A stretch of DNA of 49,327 bases from assembly GCA_036262515.1 (NCBI GenBank), contig DATAIT010000039.1, forward strand, positions 1 to 49,327, in the 5' to 3' direction. The notes below the pieces were generated by a model. It saw nothing but the letters and a program-made list of their open reading frames with translations, had not been told where the DNA came from and did no database searches. The position numbers were made by a program, and so were the translations under genes. This document shows, one piece after another, positions 31,809 through 40,157 of the stretch (position 1 is its first letter; every line of letters starts with the position of its first letter). Origin of the DNA: Acidimicrobiales bacterium (lineage in GTDB: Bacteria > Actinomycetota > Acidimicrobiia > Acidimicrobiales > GCA-2861595).

Positions 31809-33383
31809 GTGAACGCCACGATGACCGCGGTGCTCACTGCGGTCATCGTCGCGTTCGGCGTTCCCGCGGCCGGCGTCGCCCGGGCGCCGGCGGAGATCCG
31901 ACTCCACCCGGACGTCCCCGTGACGGCCGTCGACATCCGATTGCCGGCATCGCAGAACTCCCCGGCACTCGCAGCCGATCCCACGGACCCGAGCTTCGTC
32001 GTCCTCGCCAATCGGATCGACGCCCCGGACTACTCGTGCGCGCTCCAGCTCTCACACGACGGCGGGATGACGTGGCTGCCGGCCAGGCCCGTGCCAGTGC
32101 TTCCGGCGGGAGCCGAGAAGTGCTATGCCCCCGAGGTCGCTTTCGACGATGCGGGCGTTCTCCACTATCTCTTCGTGGGGCTGCATGGGCGGGGCAACGT
32201 CCCCATGGGCGCTTTCCTCGTCACGTCCCGGAACGGCGGGGTCCGCTTCAGCGAGCCGCGCGAGGTTCTCGGGCCGTTCTCGTTCGCCGTCCGCATGGCG
32301 ATCGATCGCTCTCTCGGGAAGCACGGACGTCTCCACCTGGTGTGGCTGGCGGCTAGCGGCCCTCCTCCCACGGGCGGCCTTCCATCGGGCGACAATCCGA
32401 TCCTCACCGCATTTTCCGACGACGGCGGCCGGACGCTGTCCAAGCCACAGAGACTGAGCGATCCGTCACGGCCACGAGCGGTTGCCCCGGCCATCGCCAT
32501 TGGGCCTGATCACGCCGTTCACGTCGCGTATTACGACCTCGTCGACGACGCGGTCGACTACCAGGGCCTCGAGGGCCCGACATGGGGAGGAACGTGGTCC
32601 CTCGTCGTCTCCACCTCGCGCGATGGCGGCGTGTCCTTCGACCCGGGAACGGTTGTCGATGCGGAGATCACTCCGCCTGAGCGGGTCATCCTGATCTTCA
32701 CCATGCCGCCGCCGGCACTTGCCGCCGGCCCTGCCGGTGATGTGTACGTTGCCTGGACCGACGGACGCAACGGCGACTGGGACGTGCTGCTGCGGAGGTC
32801 CGCCGACGGCAGCCGCTGGAGCGATCTCGTCAGGGTCAACGATGATCTCCAGGGCAACGGCCGCCATCAGTACCTTCCCCGCTTGGCCGTCGCCCCGGGT
32901 GGTCGGCTCGACGTCGTTTTCCACGACCGGCGAACCGATCCGGAGAACCTGCGCTACGACGCGTACTTCACGACATCCGACGACGCGGGGCGGACGTTTT
33001 CGGCGAACGTGCGTCTCAGTGCCGAGAGCTCTGACTCGCGGACGGGCGCCCGGTACCTCGTGCCCTCGGCCAAGGACCTCGTCGACGTCGGCTCACGCGT
33101 GGGTCTCATCGCCAGCGACGACCGGACCGTGGCCGCTTGGGCCGACACGCGCAACACCTTCGGTCCCCCGGATCTCGTCGCTGGCCCGGTTGGCCAGGAC
33201 ATCTACGCCGCCACCGTGACGTTCGGCAGCGCGCCGGTCTCTCCGTCCGCCGGCGCCGCGAACCGAGAACGCGGGGGGAACGCATTGGCACCGCTCGTCG
33301 GCGTCGGCGCGGCCATCGTCGCCGTCGCCCTCGTGTCCCTCGCATGGCGCCGCCGAGCGCACGCCCGTCGACCGACCGGCTGA
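31809..33383 (+). CDS. Secreted Asp-box (BNR) beta-propeller, paralogue C
   Basis: A 524-residue protein closely similar to paralogue B over its whole length (Q-N-S-P-A-L, D-Y-S-C-A-L-Q-L-S-H-D-G-G, G-A-E-K-C-Y-A-P-E, H-Y-L-F-V-G-L-H-G, I-F-T-M-P-P-P-A-L-A, A-W-T-D-G-R-N-G-D-W-D, F-H-D-R-R-T-D-P). GTG 31809 gives a signal peptide (LTAVIVAFGVPAAGVA). The C-terminus is a membrane helix (APLVGVGAAIVAVALVSLAW) followed by a basic tail. Two Cys in the opening blades are kept in all three paralogues. It is encoded directly behind a small secreted protein. Sialidase activity is not supported by the motifs seen. Confidence 0.86.
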   Translation: MNATMTAVLTAVIVAFGVPAAGVARAPAEIRLHPDVPVTAVDIRLPASQNSPALAADPTDPSFVVLANRIDAPDYSCALQLSHDGGMTWLPARPVPVLPAGAEKCYAPEVAFDDAGVLHYLFVGLHGRGNVPMGAFLVTSRNGGVRFSEPREVLGPFSFAVRMAIDRSLGKHGRLHLVWLAASGPPPTGGLPSGDNPILTAFSDDGGRTLSKPQRLSDPSRPRAVAPAIAIGPDHAVHVAYYDLVDDAVDYQGLEGPTWGGTWSLVVSTSRDGGVSFDPGTVVDAEITPPERVILIFTMPPPALAAGPAGDVYVAWTDGRNGDWDVLLRRSADGSRWSDLVRVNDDLQGNGRHQYLPRLAVAPGGRLDVVFHDRRTDPENLRYDAYFTTSDDAGRTFSANVRLSAESSDSRTGARYLVPSAKDLVDVGSRVGLIASDDRTVAAWADTRNTFGPPDLVAGPVGQDIYAATVTFGSAPVSPSAGAANRERGGNALAPLVGVGAAIVAVALVSLAWRRRAHARRPTG

Positions 33384-33406
33384 TACATTCATCTCGCGTC
33401 GCCGGC

Positions 33407-33523
33407 GTGGCGGCCGTTGCGGCGCAGGCCCTGCACGCCGCCCTGGAGGCGCTCGAGGAGCTGTCGCCCCTGCGGGAGCCGTTCACCTCGCTGTGGGACG
33501 ATCTTCCGGCACCGTCGCTGTGA
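33407..33523 (+). CDS. Possible 38-residue helical peptide
   Basis: A short frame from GTG 33407 reads as one amphipathic helix rich in Ala, Leu and Glu (A-L-H-A-A-L-E-A-L-E-E-L-S-P-L-R-E-P), ending D-D-L-P-A-P-S-L. It lies between propeller C and the thioredoxin gene. No ribosome site is convincing, so it may be a remnant or chance. Confidence 0.25.
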   Translation: MAAVAAQALHAALEALEELSPLREPFTSLWDDLPAPSL

Positions 33524-33566
33524 GGCTGGAGATGCTCGGGGCGGAGCCGGGGTAGAGATTGCTCCA

Positions 33567-33995
33567 ATGGGCGACGTCGTGGCCTGCCTGCTGTGCGGCA
33601 AGAGGAATCGCGTCCCGGCGGCGTCGGCCGGGCGGCCTCGCTGCGGCAGCTGCCGGTCCGACCTGCCCTGGTTGGTGAGCGCCGGGGACCACGACTTCGA
33701 CGCCGTCACCACCACGTCGCTCCCGGTGCTGGTCGACCTCTGGGCGCCGTGGTGCGGTCCCTGCCTTCGCATGGCGCCGGGAATCGAGGTGGCGGCCGAG
33801 CAGCTGGCCGGGCAGGTGAAGGTCGTGAAGGTGAACGTGGACGAGGCGGTCGACATCGCGTCGCGCTACGACGCACGGAGCATCCCCACACTCGTGATGC
33901 TCCGCGGCGGCCACGTGCTCGCCCGCAAGGTCGGCGCCATGCCGACCGAGCGTCTGCTCTCGTGGGTCCGCAGCGTCCTGCGCAGCAGCGCCTAG
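33567..33995 (+). CDS. Thioredoxin 2-type protein with N-terminal zinc ribbon
   Basis: A 142-residue thioredoxin. The N-terminal ribbon has C-L-L-C (7-10) and C-G-S-C (26-29), as in TrxC. The active site is W-C-G-P-C (62-66), and the cis-Pro is in S-I-P-T-L. The rest follows the family: V-L-V-D-L-W-A, V-K-V-N-V-D-E, A-R-S-I-P-T-L-V-M-L-R-G-G. It has no signal peptide, so it acts in the cytoplasm, reducing disulfides, possibly under zinc-dependent redox control. Its place at the edge of the island of Cys-containing secreted proteins may be accidental. ATG 33567 is chosen because it begins right before the ribbon. Confidence 0.95.
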   Translation: MGDVVACLLCGKRNRVPAASAGRPRCGSCRSDLPWLVSAGDHDFDAVTTTSLPVLVDLWAPWCGPCLRMAPGIEVAAEQLAGQVKVVKVNVDEAVDIASRYDARSIPTLVMLRGGHVLARKVGAMPTERLLSWVRSVLRSSA

Positions 33996-34038
33996 TGAGC
34001 CAGACTTGTCTCGATGCGGTGACGGAAGGCCAGGCTCC

Positions 34039-37000
34039 TCAGGACGTGATCTCGACGACCGTGCGGTCGACCTCCGACGACCCGTTCGTGTAGCGGACGA
34101 CGCCGAGGAAGCGAGTGGCGGGCGCCAGGCCGCTCCACGCGACGTCGACCGTCCCCACCTGGCCCGTCGTGGCCGTGCTCGGCGCGACCACCGTCATGTT
34201 CCCGGCCGCAGCCTGCGGCACCAGCCAGCGGGACAGCGTGTAGTTGGCGTCGGGGCCGTCCGTCTGCCAGCCGTGCACGATGACCTTCCACGTGCCGGCC
34301 ACCGGGTTGGCCACCTCGACCTGCTCGGCTGACGTTGCGCTTCCGCTCAGCGCTACCAGGTTCCCGCTCGGGTCGAACAGGTACAGGTCGAGATCGTCCG
34401 CGCCGTCGGTGGCATCCTCGAAGAGCGCCGCCCGGAGGTGCACCGTCCCGGCCGGGACCTGGATGGTGTGCTCCCGGATGCCGACCCCGGTCGCCAGGGC
34501 GATGTCGATGTCATTCGCCGGGTCATCCACCACCGAGCCGCTCTCGAGGACCGCCGGCACCAGTCCGAGTGGGTCGGCGGTGAAGGGGCCCGTGTACCCG
34601 AAGACGACATCCCACGACGTGGAGCCCGACGAGCCCGTGCCGGCGAAGGCGTCAGGCGCCGCCAGCGCCACGGGCCGCACGGCCAGCGGACTGCGGGCCG
34701 CGTGCCCGGCGCCGTCGGACCACGTCAAGGACCCGAACGACCACTCGTCCAAGGCGGCGCCGGCCATGCTCGTGAAGGTGACCCTGTAGCTCGCCTTCTG
34801 CCCGGCCGCCAGTGTCAGGACCGACGGCTCGACGAGTGCGGAGACGCCCGGCGGAGCATCGACGGATACGGAATAGGTGTCCGCCCCTCCCACGTTCTCG
34901 ACCGTCCGGGTGACCGATTGGATACCGGCCAGTTGGCTGATCCCGATCGAGGCCAGGTTGAGGTCGCTCGGGTCGATGGGCTCGACCCCGAAGCCGTCGG
35001 GCGCGGGCGTCGTGCACACGGTCTCCGCCAGCGCCCCGGTGCCGCACAGGAACGCGACGTAGTCGGGGAAGTCGGCGTCGTAGGCCAGTCCCGGGTCGGT
35101 GGCGGGGTTCGGCCGGATGTGGCCGGCGCCGAAGTCGAACGGATCGGCCGGCGTGACCGTGTCGTGCTTGGCGACGTCCTGCGAAGCAGTCGTCATCAGG
35201 GCCGATCGGATTACGCCCGGTGTCCAGTTCCGGTGGACCTGCACGAGCAGCGCCGCCACGCCGGCCAAGTGCGGGCTCGACATCGATGTCCCGCTGATGG
35301 CCTGGAACAGCTGTCCGGGCGCCGACCCCAGCGCCACGGGGGTGTTGGCGCCCAGGACCTGCATGCCAGGGGCGGTGACGTCGGGCTTGATGACGTCGGG
35401 CGCGGCGCCGTTCGGGCCCCGCGACGAGAAGTGGGTCATGCTCGGGGCGGTCGGGTCGGCGACCGCACCACCCGCCTCGATGCCGGCGGTGGGACTGCTG
35501 GCACGGGCGATGTACGCCTTCACGGCCAGGCCGCTGTCGCGGGGCAGGTGGACGGCCGGGACGTAGTGGTTGTCGCTGAAGGTCATCATGGGCGAGTCGA
35601 CGTTGTAGAGGACCATGCCCACGCCGCCTGCGTCGGCGACCGCCTTGCTGCGGGCCGCTCGCAGCCGGCTGCCCTCGCACAGGACGATCGCGCCCTTCAC
35701 CTTCGCCGGATCCAGCTTGCCCTCGTCGCAACCGATCGACCCGGCCGCTTCACCGTCCACCAGCGGCCGTGACCCCAAACCGGGCGTGACGGATGCCCCC
35801 TTGTAGGTCGCGTTGCTCCCGAGCCGGACGGTGCCCTCGAAGAACCGGTCGTGCGTGCTGGCACCGACGGCGGTGAGCCAGGGCGCCGAGGCCGGAGAGC
35901 CGACCGTGCCGGCGTCGGGACCGGCGTTGCCGGCTGAGGCAGCGACGAAGACGTTGGCGTCGGCGGCGAAGAGGAAGGCGATGGCGTCGGGCGAGAGCAG
36001 GCTCGGAGTGTCCGAGCCGATCGAGTAGTTGATGACGTCGACGCCGTCGGCCACCGCCCAGTCGATGGCGGAGACGAGGTCGCTCAGGGCGCACCCGCCC
36101 TCCCAGCAGGCCTTGTAGGCGGCGATGCGCGCCCTCGGAGCCATGCCGGAGATCGTGCCGACCCCGAGGTCGCGTCCGAAGATGCTCGGGTCCACACCGG
36201 CGTTGCCGCCGGCCGTCGACGCCGTGTGCGAGCCGTGGCCCTCCGAGTCGCGAGGCGATCCGTACTCGTCCTTGAGGATGCCGGCGTGTGTGAAGCCGGC
36301 CAGGAAGTAGCGGGCACCGATGAGCTTGTTGTTGCAGTCGTCCTTCGACCACCGCTCGCCCGCCTGGCACGTGCCGTGCCAAGAGGACGGGGGCGCGCCG
36401 TAGACGCGCGTGGCGGCGCCCGAGCGTCCCGGCCGGTCAGAAAGGTCGGACTGGTCCGAGAAGCTCGGATGCTCGGGCCAGACGCCAGTGTCGATCACGC
36501 CGATGACGACGTCCTCGCCCGCGTGCGCCTGGCCACCGGCCTGGCTCCAGATGCCCCCAGGGGCGTCGAGGCCGAGGAACGACGGCGTGTTGTCGGTCAT
36601 CGGGTGGTCCAGGCGGTCCTGCGTCACGCGCACGACGGCAGGATCCCTCTGGAGGCGGGCCGCCTGCGCCGGTGTCAGCGTGGCGGCGACGCCGTTGAAG
36701 CTGTACCGGTAGCGGTAGAGGACGGCGGTCGGCGCGACGCCCGCGGCGTCGAGGACCACCGTCTGCCGGGAGTCGAGGTAGGCGGCGTAGCGGCGGGCGC
36801 TTGCGCTGGACGGGTCGAGCTTCTGGCCCGGCCTGGGCTTCGTGGCAGCCAGTCCCGCCCGACCACCCCGGTAGGCCGCGGCCGGCTCGTCGAGCATCTG
36901 GACGATGTAGACGCCCGCCTTCCCCACGGCGGCGGAGCCACTTCCGGCCGACTCGCCGGCAGCCGACCCACCGGCTGGTTGGGCCAGCGTCGACACGACG

Positions 37001-37065
37001 ATCCCGACAACGGCGAGAGCCCATCGGGCTCGCCGGCCGGACGCAAACGCGTCACAAGCGCCCAT
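34039..37065 (-). CDS. Secreted subtilisin-like serine protease (S8) with PA and PPC-like domains
   Basis: A 1008-residue protease from ATG 37065 (GGGGGTGG upstream). After the signal peptide (to about 36) comes an I9-type propeptide (about 50-150). The catalytic residues are Asp192 (V-I-D-T-G), His277 (S-E-G-H-G-S-H), Asn380 (S-A-G-N-A-G) and Ser594 (S-G-T-S-M-S-S-P-H). A PA domain is inserted at about 430-540 (K-G-A-I-V-L-C-E-G-S). It is followed by an FN3-like domain and a PPC-like domain (D-D-L-D-L-Y-L-F-D-P-S-G). This is the plant-subtilase-like layout. It has no anchor and is probably released. It converges on the thioredoxin gene. Activity is expected, since all catalytic residues are in place. 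Confidence 0.95.
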   Translation of the reverse strand: MGACDAFASGRRARWALAVVGIVVSTLAQPAGGSAAGESAGSGSAAVGKAGVYIVQMLDEPAAAYRGGRAGLAATKPRPGQKLDPSSASARRYAAYLDSRQTVVLDAAGVAPTAVLYRYRYSFNGVAATLTPAQAARLQRDPAVVRVTQDRLDHPMTDNTPSFLGLDAPGGIWSQAGGQAHAGEDVVIGVIDTGVWPEHPSFSDQSDLSDRPGRSGAATRVYGAPPSSWHGTCQAGERWSKDDCNNKLIGARYFLAGFTHAGILKDEYGSPRDSEGHGSHTASTAGGNAGVDPSIFGRDLGVGTISGMAPRARIAAYKACWEGGCALSDLVSAIDWAVADGVDVINYSIGSDTPSLLSPDAIAFLFAADANVFVAASAGNAGPDAGTVGSPASAPWLTAVGASTHDRFFEGTVRLGSNATYKGASVTPGLGSRPLVDGEAAGSIGCDEGKLDPAKVKGAIVLCEGSRLRAARSKAVADAGGVGMVLYNVDSPMMTFSDNHYVPAVHLPRDSGLAVKAYIARASSPTAGIEAGGAVADPTAPSMTHFSSRGPNGAAPDVIKPDVTAPGMQVLGANTPVALGSAPGQLFQAISGTSMSSPHLAGVAALLVQVHRNWTPGVIRSALMTTASQDVAKHDTVTPADPFDFGAGHIRPNPATDPGLAYDADFPDYVAFLCGTGALAETVCTTPAPDGFGVEPIDPSDLNLASIGISQLAGIQSVTRTVENVGGADTYSVSVDAPPGVSALVEPSVLTLAAGQKASYRVTFTSMAGAALDEWSFGSLTWSDGAGHAARSPLAVRPVALAAPDAFAGTGSSGSTSWDVVFGYTGPFTADPLGLVPAVLESGSVVDDPANDIDIALATGVGIREHTIQVPAGTVHLRAALFEDATDGADDLDLYLFDPSGNLVALSGSATSAEQVEVANPVAGTWKVIVHGWQTDGPDANYTLSRWLVPQAAAGNMTVVAPSTATTGQVGTVDVAWSGLAPATRFLGVVRYTNGSSEVDRTVVEITS

Positions 37066-37231
37066 GTTTCGTACCACCCCCTGCGGCCCCACGACCGCGC
37101 AACTGGTGAGGAAATCCTACAGGTGGGACGTTCCGATTCCTATGGGCGATTCGGCTGGGCCATGAAGAAGGGTGCCACGTGCGCAGCGCTCGGGCCTCCA
37201 GCGGGCGGGCGCCACATGCAACGATGCACGG

Positions 37232-37753
37232 GTGGAGGAGAAGCCGGAGCCGAAGCAGTCGACCTGGCAGCGCCTGCTCGACAACAAGACGAGTTGGCAA
37301 CGTTTCGTGCTGGCGGCCGGCGCCCTGGCCGCCGCCTTGGCAGCCATCGGTGGACTCGTCGCCGGCATCGGCGCGCTGCTCGGCGACGATGCGGATCGCA
37401 CGAGCTCGGCGACCAGCACGACCCAGCCGACCGGAGTCACCGTGGTCACGAGCCAGGACCCCGACGCCGACGAGTTCGTGCGCTTCCTCCTGGGCACCGA
37501 GGGGGCACCTGTCCAGCTGGACCACAAGGTCTTCGCAACTGACGAAGGCGCATTCATCCGATTGGAGTACGACTGCGCCAAGCACACCGGGTGCAGCTTC
37601 ACCCGGCTGGAAGCGGCCGCATTCATCCCCGACCGCATCGAGGGCGGGGTCTGGTACCAGGGCTGCTTCAGTGTCGTTCGGGACGGGCCGGGCTATGGAG
37701 CCGAACATCTCGACCTGGAGTTCACGAGGAACGGCGACACCTGCCCGTCGTGA
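37232..37753 (+). CDS. Single-pass membrane protein, hypothetical
   Basis: A 173-residue protein from GTG 37232. A charged N-terminus (V-E-E-K-P-E-P-K-Q) and an amphipathic stretch precede a membrane helix (FVLAAGALAAALAAIGGLVA). A Thr/Ser linker follows, then an extracytoplasmic domain of about 100 residues containing four Cys (Y-D-C, T-G-C, Q-G-C and the last D-T-C), probably in two disulfides. The domain has alternating strands and ends N-G-D-T-C-P-S. No known family was recognised. The start is uncertain because no clear ribosome site precedes it. Confidence 0.7.
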   Translation: MEEKPEPKQSTWQRLLDNKTSWQRFVLAAGALAAALAAIGGLVAGIGALLGDDADRTSSATSTTQPTGVTVVTSQDPDADEFVRFLLGTEGAPVQLDHKVFATDEGAFIRLEYDCAKHTGCSFTRLEAAAFIPDRIEGGVWYQGCFSVVRDGPGYGAEHLDLEFTRNGDTCPS

Positions 37754-37905
37754 CCCGTGGGCTGGTCGGCTGGGCTCCGCAGGGAAAGCGATCGCCAGCG
37801 CCTCCGGCGGCCGATCGCGCTCCCGACCTGCCGACCCGGCACTGCCTCTGGCAGAATGCGGCGGGCTCTCTGCAGGGTGCGCCGAGCCCGAAGGGGGCTT
37901 GCGTC

Positions 37906-38745
37906 ATGACCACGTTTTCACCAATCGCACCGACCATTCGCGTCGCGCCGGTGCAGATCGCAGCCGACACCTGGACCATCCACTCCGTCCAGCAAGCGCT
38001 CGGCCAGCCGCTGTTCATCCATTTGAACTCGATGGTCATCCGGGGCTCGGAACCGATGATCGTCGACACGGGAACGGTGGCCAATCGCGCCCAATGGCTC
38101 GAGGACGTGTTCTCACTGGTGGAGCCGGAGGACGTCCGGTGGATCTTCCTGTCCCACGACGACGTCGACCACACCGGGAACCTCGACGAGACGCTCACCG
38201 CCTGTCCCAACGCGACACTCGTGTGCGAGTGGTCGATGGTGGAGCGCCACACGAACTGCTTCGAGTTCCCGCATCACCGGTGCCGGTGGGTCGCAGACGG
38301 CGGGACGCTCGACATCGGTGACCGGACACTGCAGGCGATGCGACCTCCCGTCTATGACTCGCCGACGACCCGCGGGCTGTTCGACTCGAAGACGGGTGTC
38401 TATTGGTCTGCGGACTCCTTCGCCACACCGCTGCCGACCGCCGAGACACCAGTCGCCGATCTCGACGGCGAGTTCTGGAGCTTCGGCCTCATGCTGTTCG
38501 CCATGGGCGCGGTAAGTCCGTGGCTGTCGCTCGTCGACGAGACGAAGTATGGCCGGTTCGTCGACCGCGTCCAGAACCTCGACATCAAGACCATTGCCGG
38601 TTGCCACACGCCGATCATCGAGGGGCCCTACATCGATCGAGCCTTCGCCCGCATCCGGGAGTTGCCCTCGCTGGATCCGCCCCAGCTGCCCGACCAGTCC
38701 GTGCTGGATCAGGTCATCGCCGCCACGGCCCAGGCCAAGGCCTGA
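37906..38745 (+). CDS. Metallo-beta-lactamase-fold protein (flavodiiron/ODP-like)
   Basis: A 279-residue protein from ATG 37906 (AGGGGG upstream). The fold is shown by I-V-D-T-G, the metal motif S-H-D-D-V-D-H-T-G (His84, Asp86, Asp88, His89), the bridging-Asp region Y-W-S-A-D-S-F-A and the late His in G-C-H-T-P-I. The canonical H-x-H-x-D-H is changed to H-x-D-x-D-H, as in ODP/flavodiiron-like proteins, where an acidic residue replaces the second His and iron is usual. It has no flavodoxin domain, so it is a stand-alone oxygen- or diiron-binding homologue rather than a full flavodiiron reductase. It is soluble. The role may be oxygen sensing, but that is a guess. Confidence 0.88.
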   Translation: MTTFSPIAPTIRVAPVQIAADTWTIHSVQQALGQPLFIHLNSMVIRGSEPMIVDTGTVANRAQWLEDVFSLVEPEDVRWIFLSHDDVDHTGNLDETLTACPNATLVCEWSMVERHTNCFEFPHHRCRWVADGGTLDIGDRTLQAMRPPVYDSPTTRGLFDSKTGVYWSADSFATPLPTAETPVADLDGEFWSFGLMLFAMGAVSPWLSLVDETKYGRFVDRVQNLDIKTIAGCHTPIIEGPYIDRAFARIRELPSLDPPQLPDQSVLDQVIAATAQAKA

Positions 38746-38940
38746 GCGCCCCGCTCGCTCGCGGGCGTCAGGGGAACCGCGTCGCCCGCCGGACACCGGC
38801 CTTCGGCGCGCCGCCTGCGACCCGGGGCGCGCGATCTGCTCGGTCCGGGCGGCTGGTGCGGGTATTGCGTTCGCCGAATGGGCTGCTTAACGTCGCGCCT
38901 GCGGCTGGAGAGGCGCTCCGGCCGGGCAAGGGGTATGGAA

Positions 38941-39339
38941 ATGCCACAGCACCAAGGCTTCGGACACGTCACGCTCACCGTCACCGACCTCGAACGCAGC
39001 GCCGACTTCTACAACCGGGTGTTCTCCGCGCAGACCGTCGACTCCTCGACGGACGACGTGGGGCCCTACACCATCTGCATGGGACCGAGCTTCATGCTCG
39101 GCCTCCGCACCCACGCGTCGACCGAGAGCGGCGACGCCTTCAGCTTCGCCCGGGTGGGGTTGGACCACATGGGCGTGCACGTGGAGAGCCCGGAGGACCT
39201 CGAGAAATGGCGCGCCCATCTCGACGAGCAGGGCATCGAGAGCTCGGGCCCGGTGTCGAGCCCCTACGGCACGCACCTCCACATCAAGGATCCGGACGGC
39301 ATCGCCACCGAGTTCTTCGCCGCCAACCCGCAGGGTTGA
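38941..39339 (+). CDS. VOC/glyoxalase-fold protein (extradiol dioxygenase-like)
   Basis: A 132-residue VOC protein. ATG 38941 is chosen because AAGGGG lies 8 bases upstream; ATG 38935 is too near. The pattern is G-F-G-H-V-T-L-T-V-T-D-L-E-R-S-A-D-F-Y, then V-G-L-D-H-M-G-V-H-V and H-L-H-I-K-D-P-D-G-I-A-T-E-F-F. The candidate metal ligands are the first-strand His, the His in L-D-H-M and the final Glu, as in glyoxalase I and extradiol enzymes. Substrate unknown. It resembles the gene at 14825 in fold only. It ends before a strong bidirectional hairpin. Confidence 0.88.
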   Translation: MPQHQGFGHVTLTVTDLERSADFYNRVFSAQTVDSSTDDVGPYTICMGPSFMLGLRTHASTESGDAFSFARVGLDHMGVHVESPEDLEKWRAHLDEQGIESSGPVSSPYGTHLHIKDPDGIATEFFAANPQG

Positions 39340-39420
39340 CCAGGGTCACGCCCACCTCGGCTCGACGACGCTGAAGGGACGAAGGGCCGGGAACGGCACT
39401 CCGTCGGTGGGCCGGACTGC

Positions 39421-39452
39421 TCCGGTGGCGCGGCAACTGCCGCGCCACCGGA
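39421..39452. terminator. Perfect 15-bp hairpin between convergent genes
   Basis: TCCGGTGGCGCGGCA (39421-39435) is the exact reverse complement of TGCCGCGCCACCGGA (39438-39452), with two bases between. It lies 81 bases after the VOC gene and 25 before the end of the leftward secreted gene, so a bidirectional terminator is the natural reading. Confidence 0.8.
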
Positions 39453-39477
39453 CCGTATCCGGGATGACCTCTGCCGA

Positions 39478-39855
39478 TCAGCCCCTGACCGGGGTGTAGG
39501 ACACCCATGCGGAGCCGCTGAAGGTGCCCTCTTCGTCGGTACCACCGAAGGTGCAGAAGTCGAGCCGGCCGTTCTTCGGCGCCGGCTTCACCTGGTCGAA
39601 TGCCTCGGTGGTGCCGCCCACGGGCGTGAACTCGAAGTGGAACCGGTAGGGGACGAGGACGCGCGTGCTGTCCGTGGCATGGGCGGGCGTCCACGCGCCG
39701 TTGCCGTTGGTGGCGATGTCGAACGTGCCCAGCTCGTCGCATGTCACGGTATCGGGCGGGTACTTCGACGGATCGGCGTGCGCGGGTCCCGCCAGCACGG
39801 TTCCGAGTGGCGTGGCCACCACGGCGGCCGTGATCGCAAGTCGTCTCAGGTTCAT
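39478..39855 (-). CDS. Small secreted beta-rich protein
   Basis: A 125-residue protein from ATG 39855, with GGAGAGA upstream. The signal peptide (LRRLAITAAVVATPLGTVLA) ends G-P-A-H-A before D-P-S. The mature 97 residues have alternating strands (V-P-Y-R-F-H-F-E-F-T-P-V-G-G-T-T) and two Cys (V-T-C-D-E-L and F-C-T-F-G-G) that can form one disulfide. It resembles small actinobacterial exported proteins of unknown function. It has no anchor, so it should be released. The rest of the upstream frame is not protein-like. Confidence 0.8.
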   Translation of the reverse strand: MNLRRLAITAAVVATPLGTVLAGPAHADPSKYPPDTVTCDELGTFDIATNGNGAWTPAHATDSTRVLVPYRFHFEFTPVGGTTEAFDQVKPAPKNGRLDFCTFGGTDEEGTFSGSAWVSYTPVRG

Positions 39856-40157
39856 GTCGTCTCTCCAATTCCCCACTCCGGTGTGGGGCGCGTCCCCGGC
39901 AGTTCCGCCGATCGGTGGGCTGACCCGCACCGACGCTCCCTAGTGTCGCAAATCGGGGCCACGGCGTTCAAGAGGGCGGCGGCGGTCGTCCACTCCGGGC
40001 ACTGCCGGATGCTTCGACCGCCTCGACCGGGAGGGTCGACATCGAGCCCTTACCCGTCATCGGTCGTGCCGGGCGAACTGCGGCGAGATCCGGAGACCCT
40101 CCGTCCGGCCCGGGCACCTAGGTTCGCGTGCGGCAAACGACCCGATCGGAGAGCACC
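39856..40157. other. Intergenic region between divergent genes
   Basis: Holds the leaders of the leftward secreted gene and the rightward ABC operon. A weak -10-like TAGGTT occurs about 45 bases before the ATPase gene, without a clear -35. No RNA gene, repeat or operator was found. Confidence 0.5.

Noticed and set aside
38750-38765. CCCGC/GCGGG inverted repeat after the metallo-beta-lactamase gene
   Set aside because: Only five pairs in a GC-rich background, so it is expected by chance.
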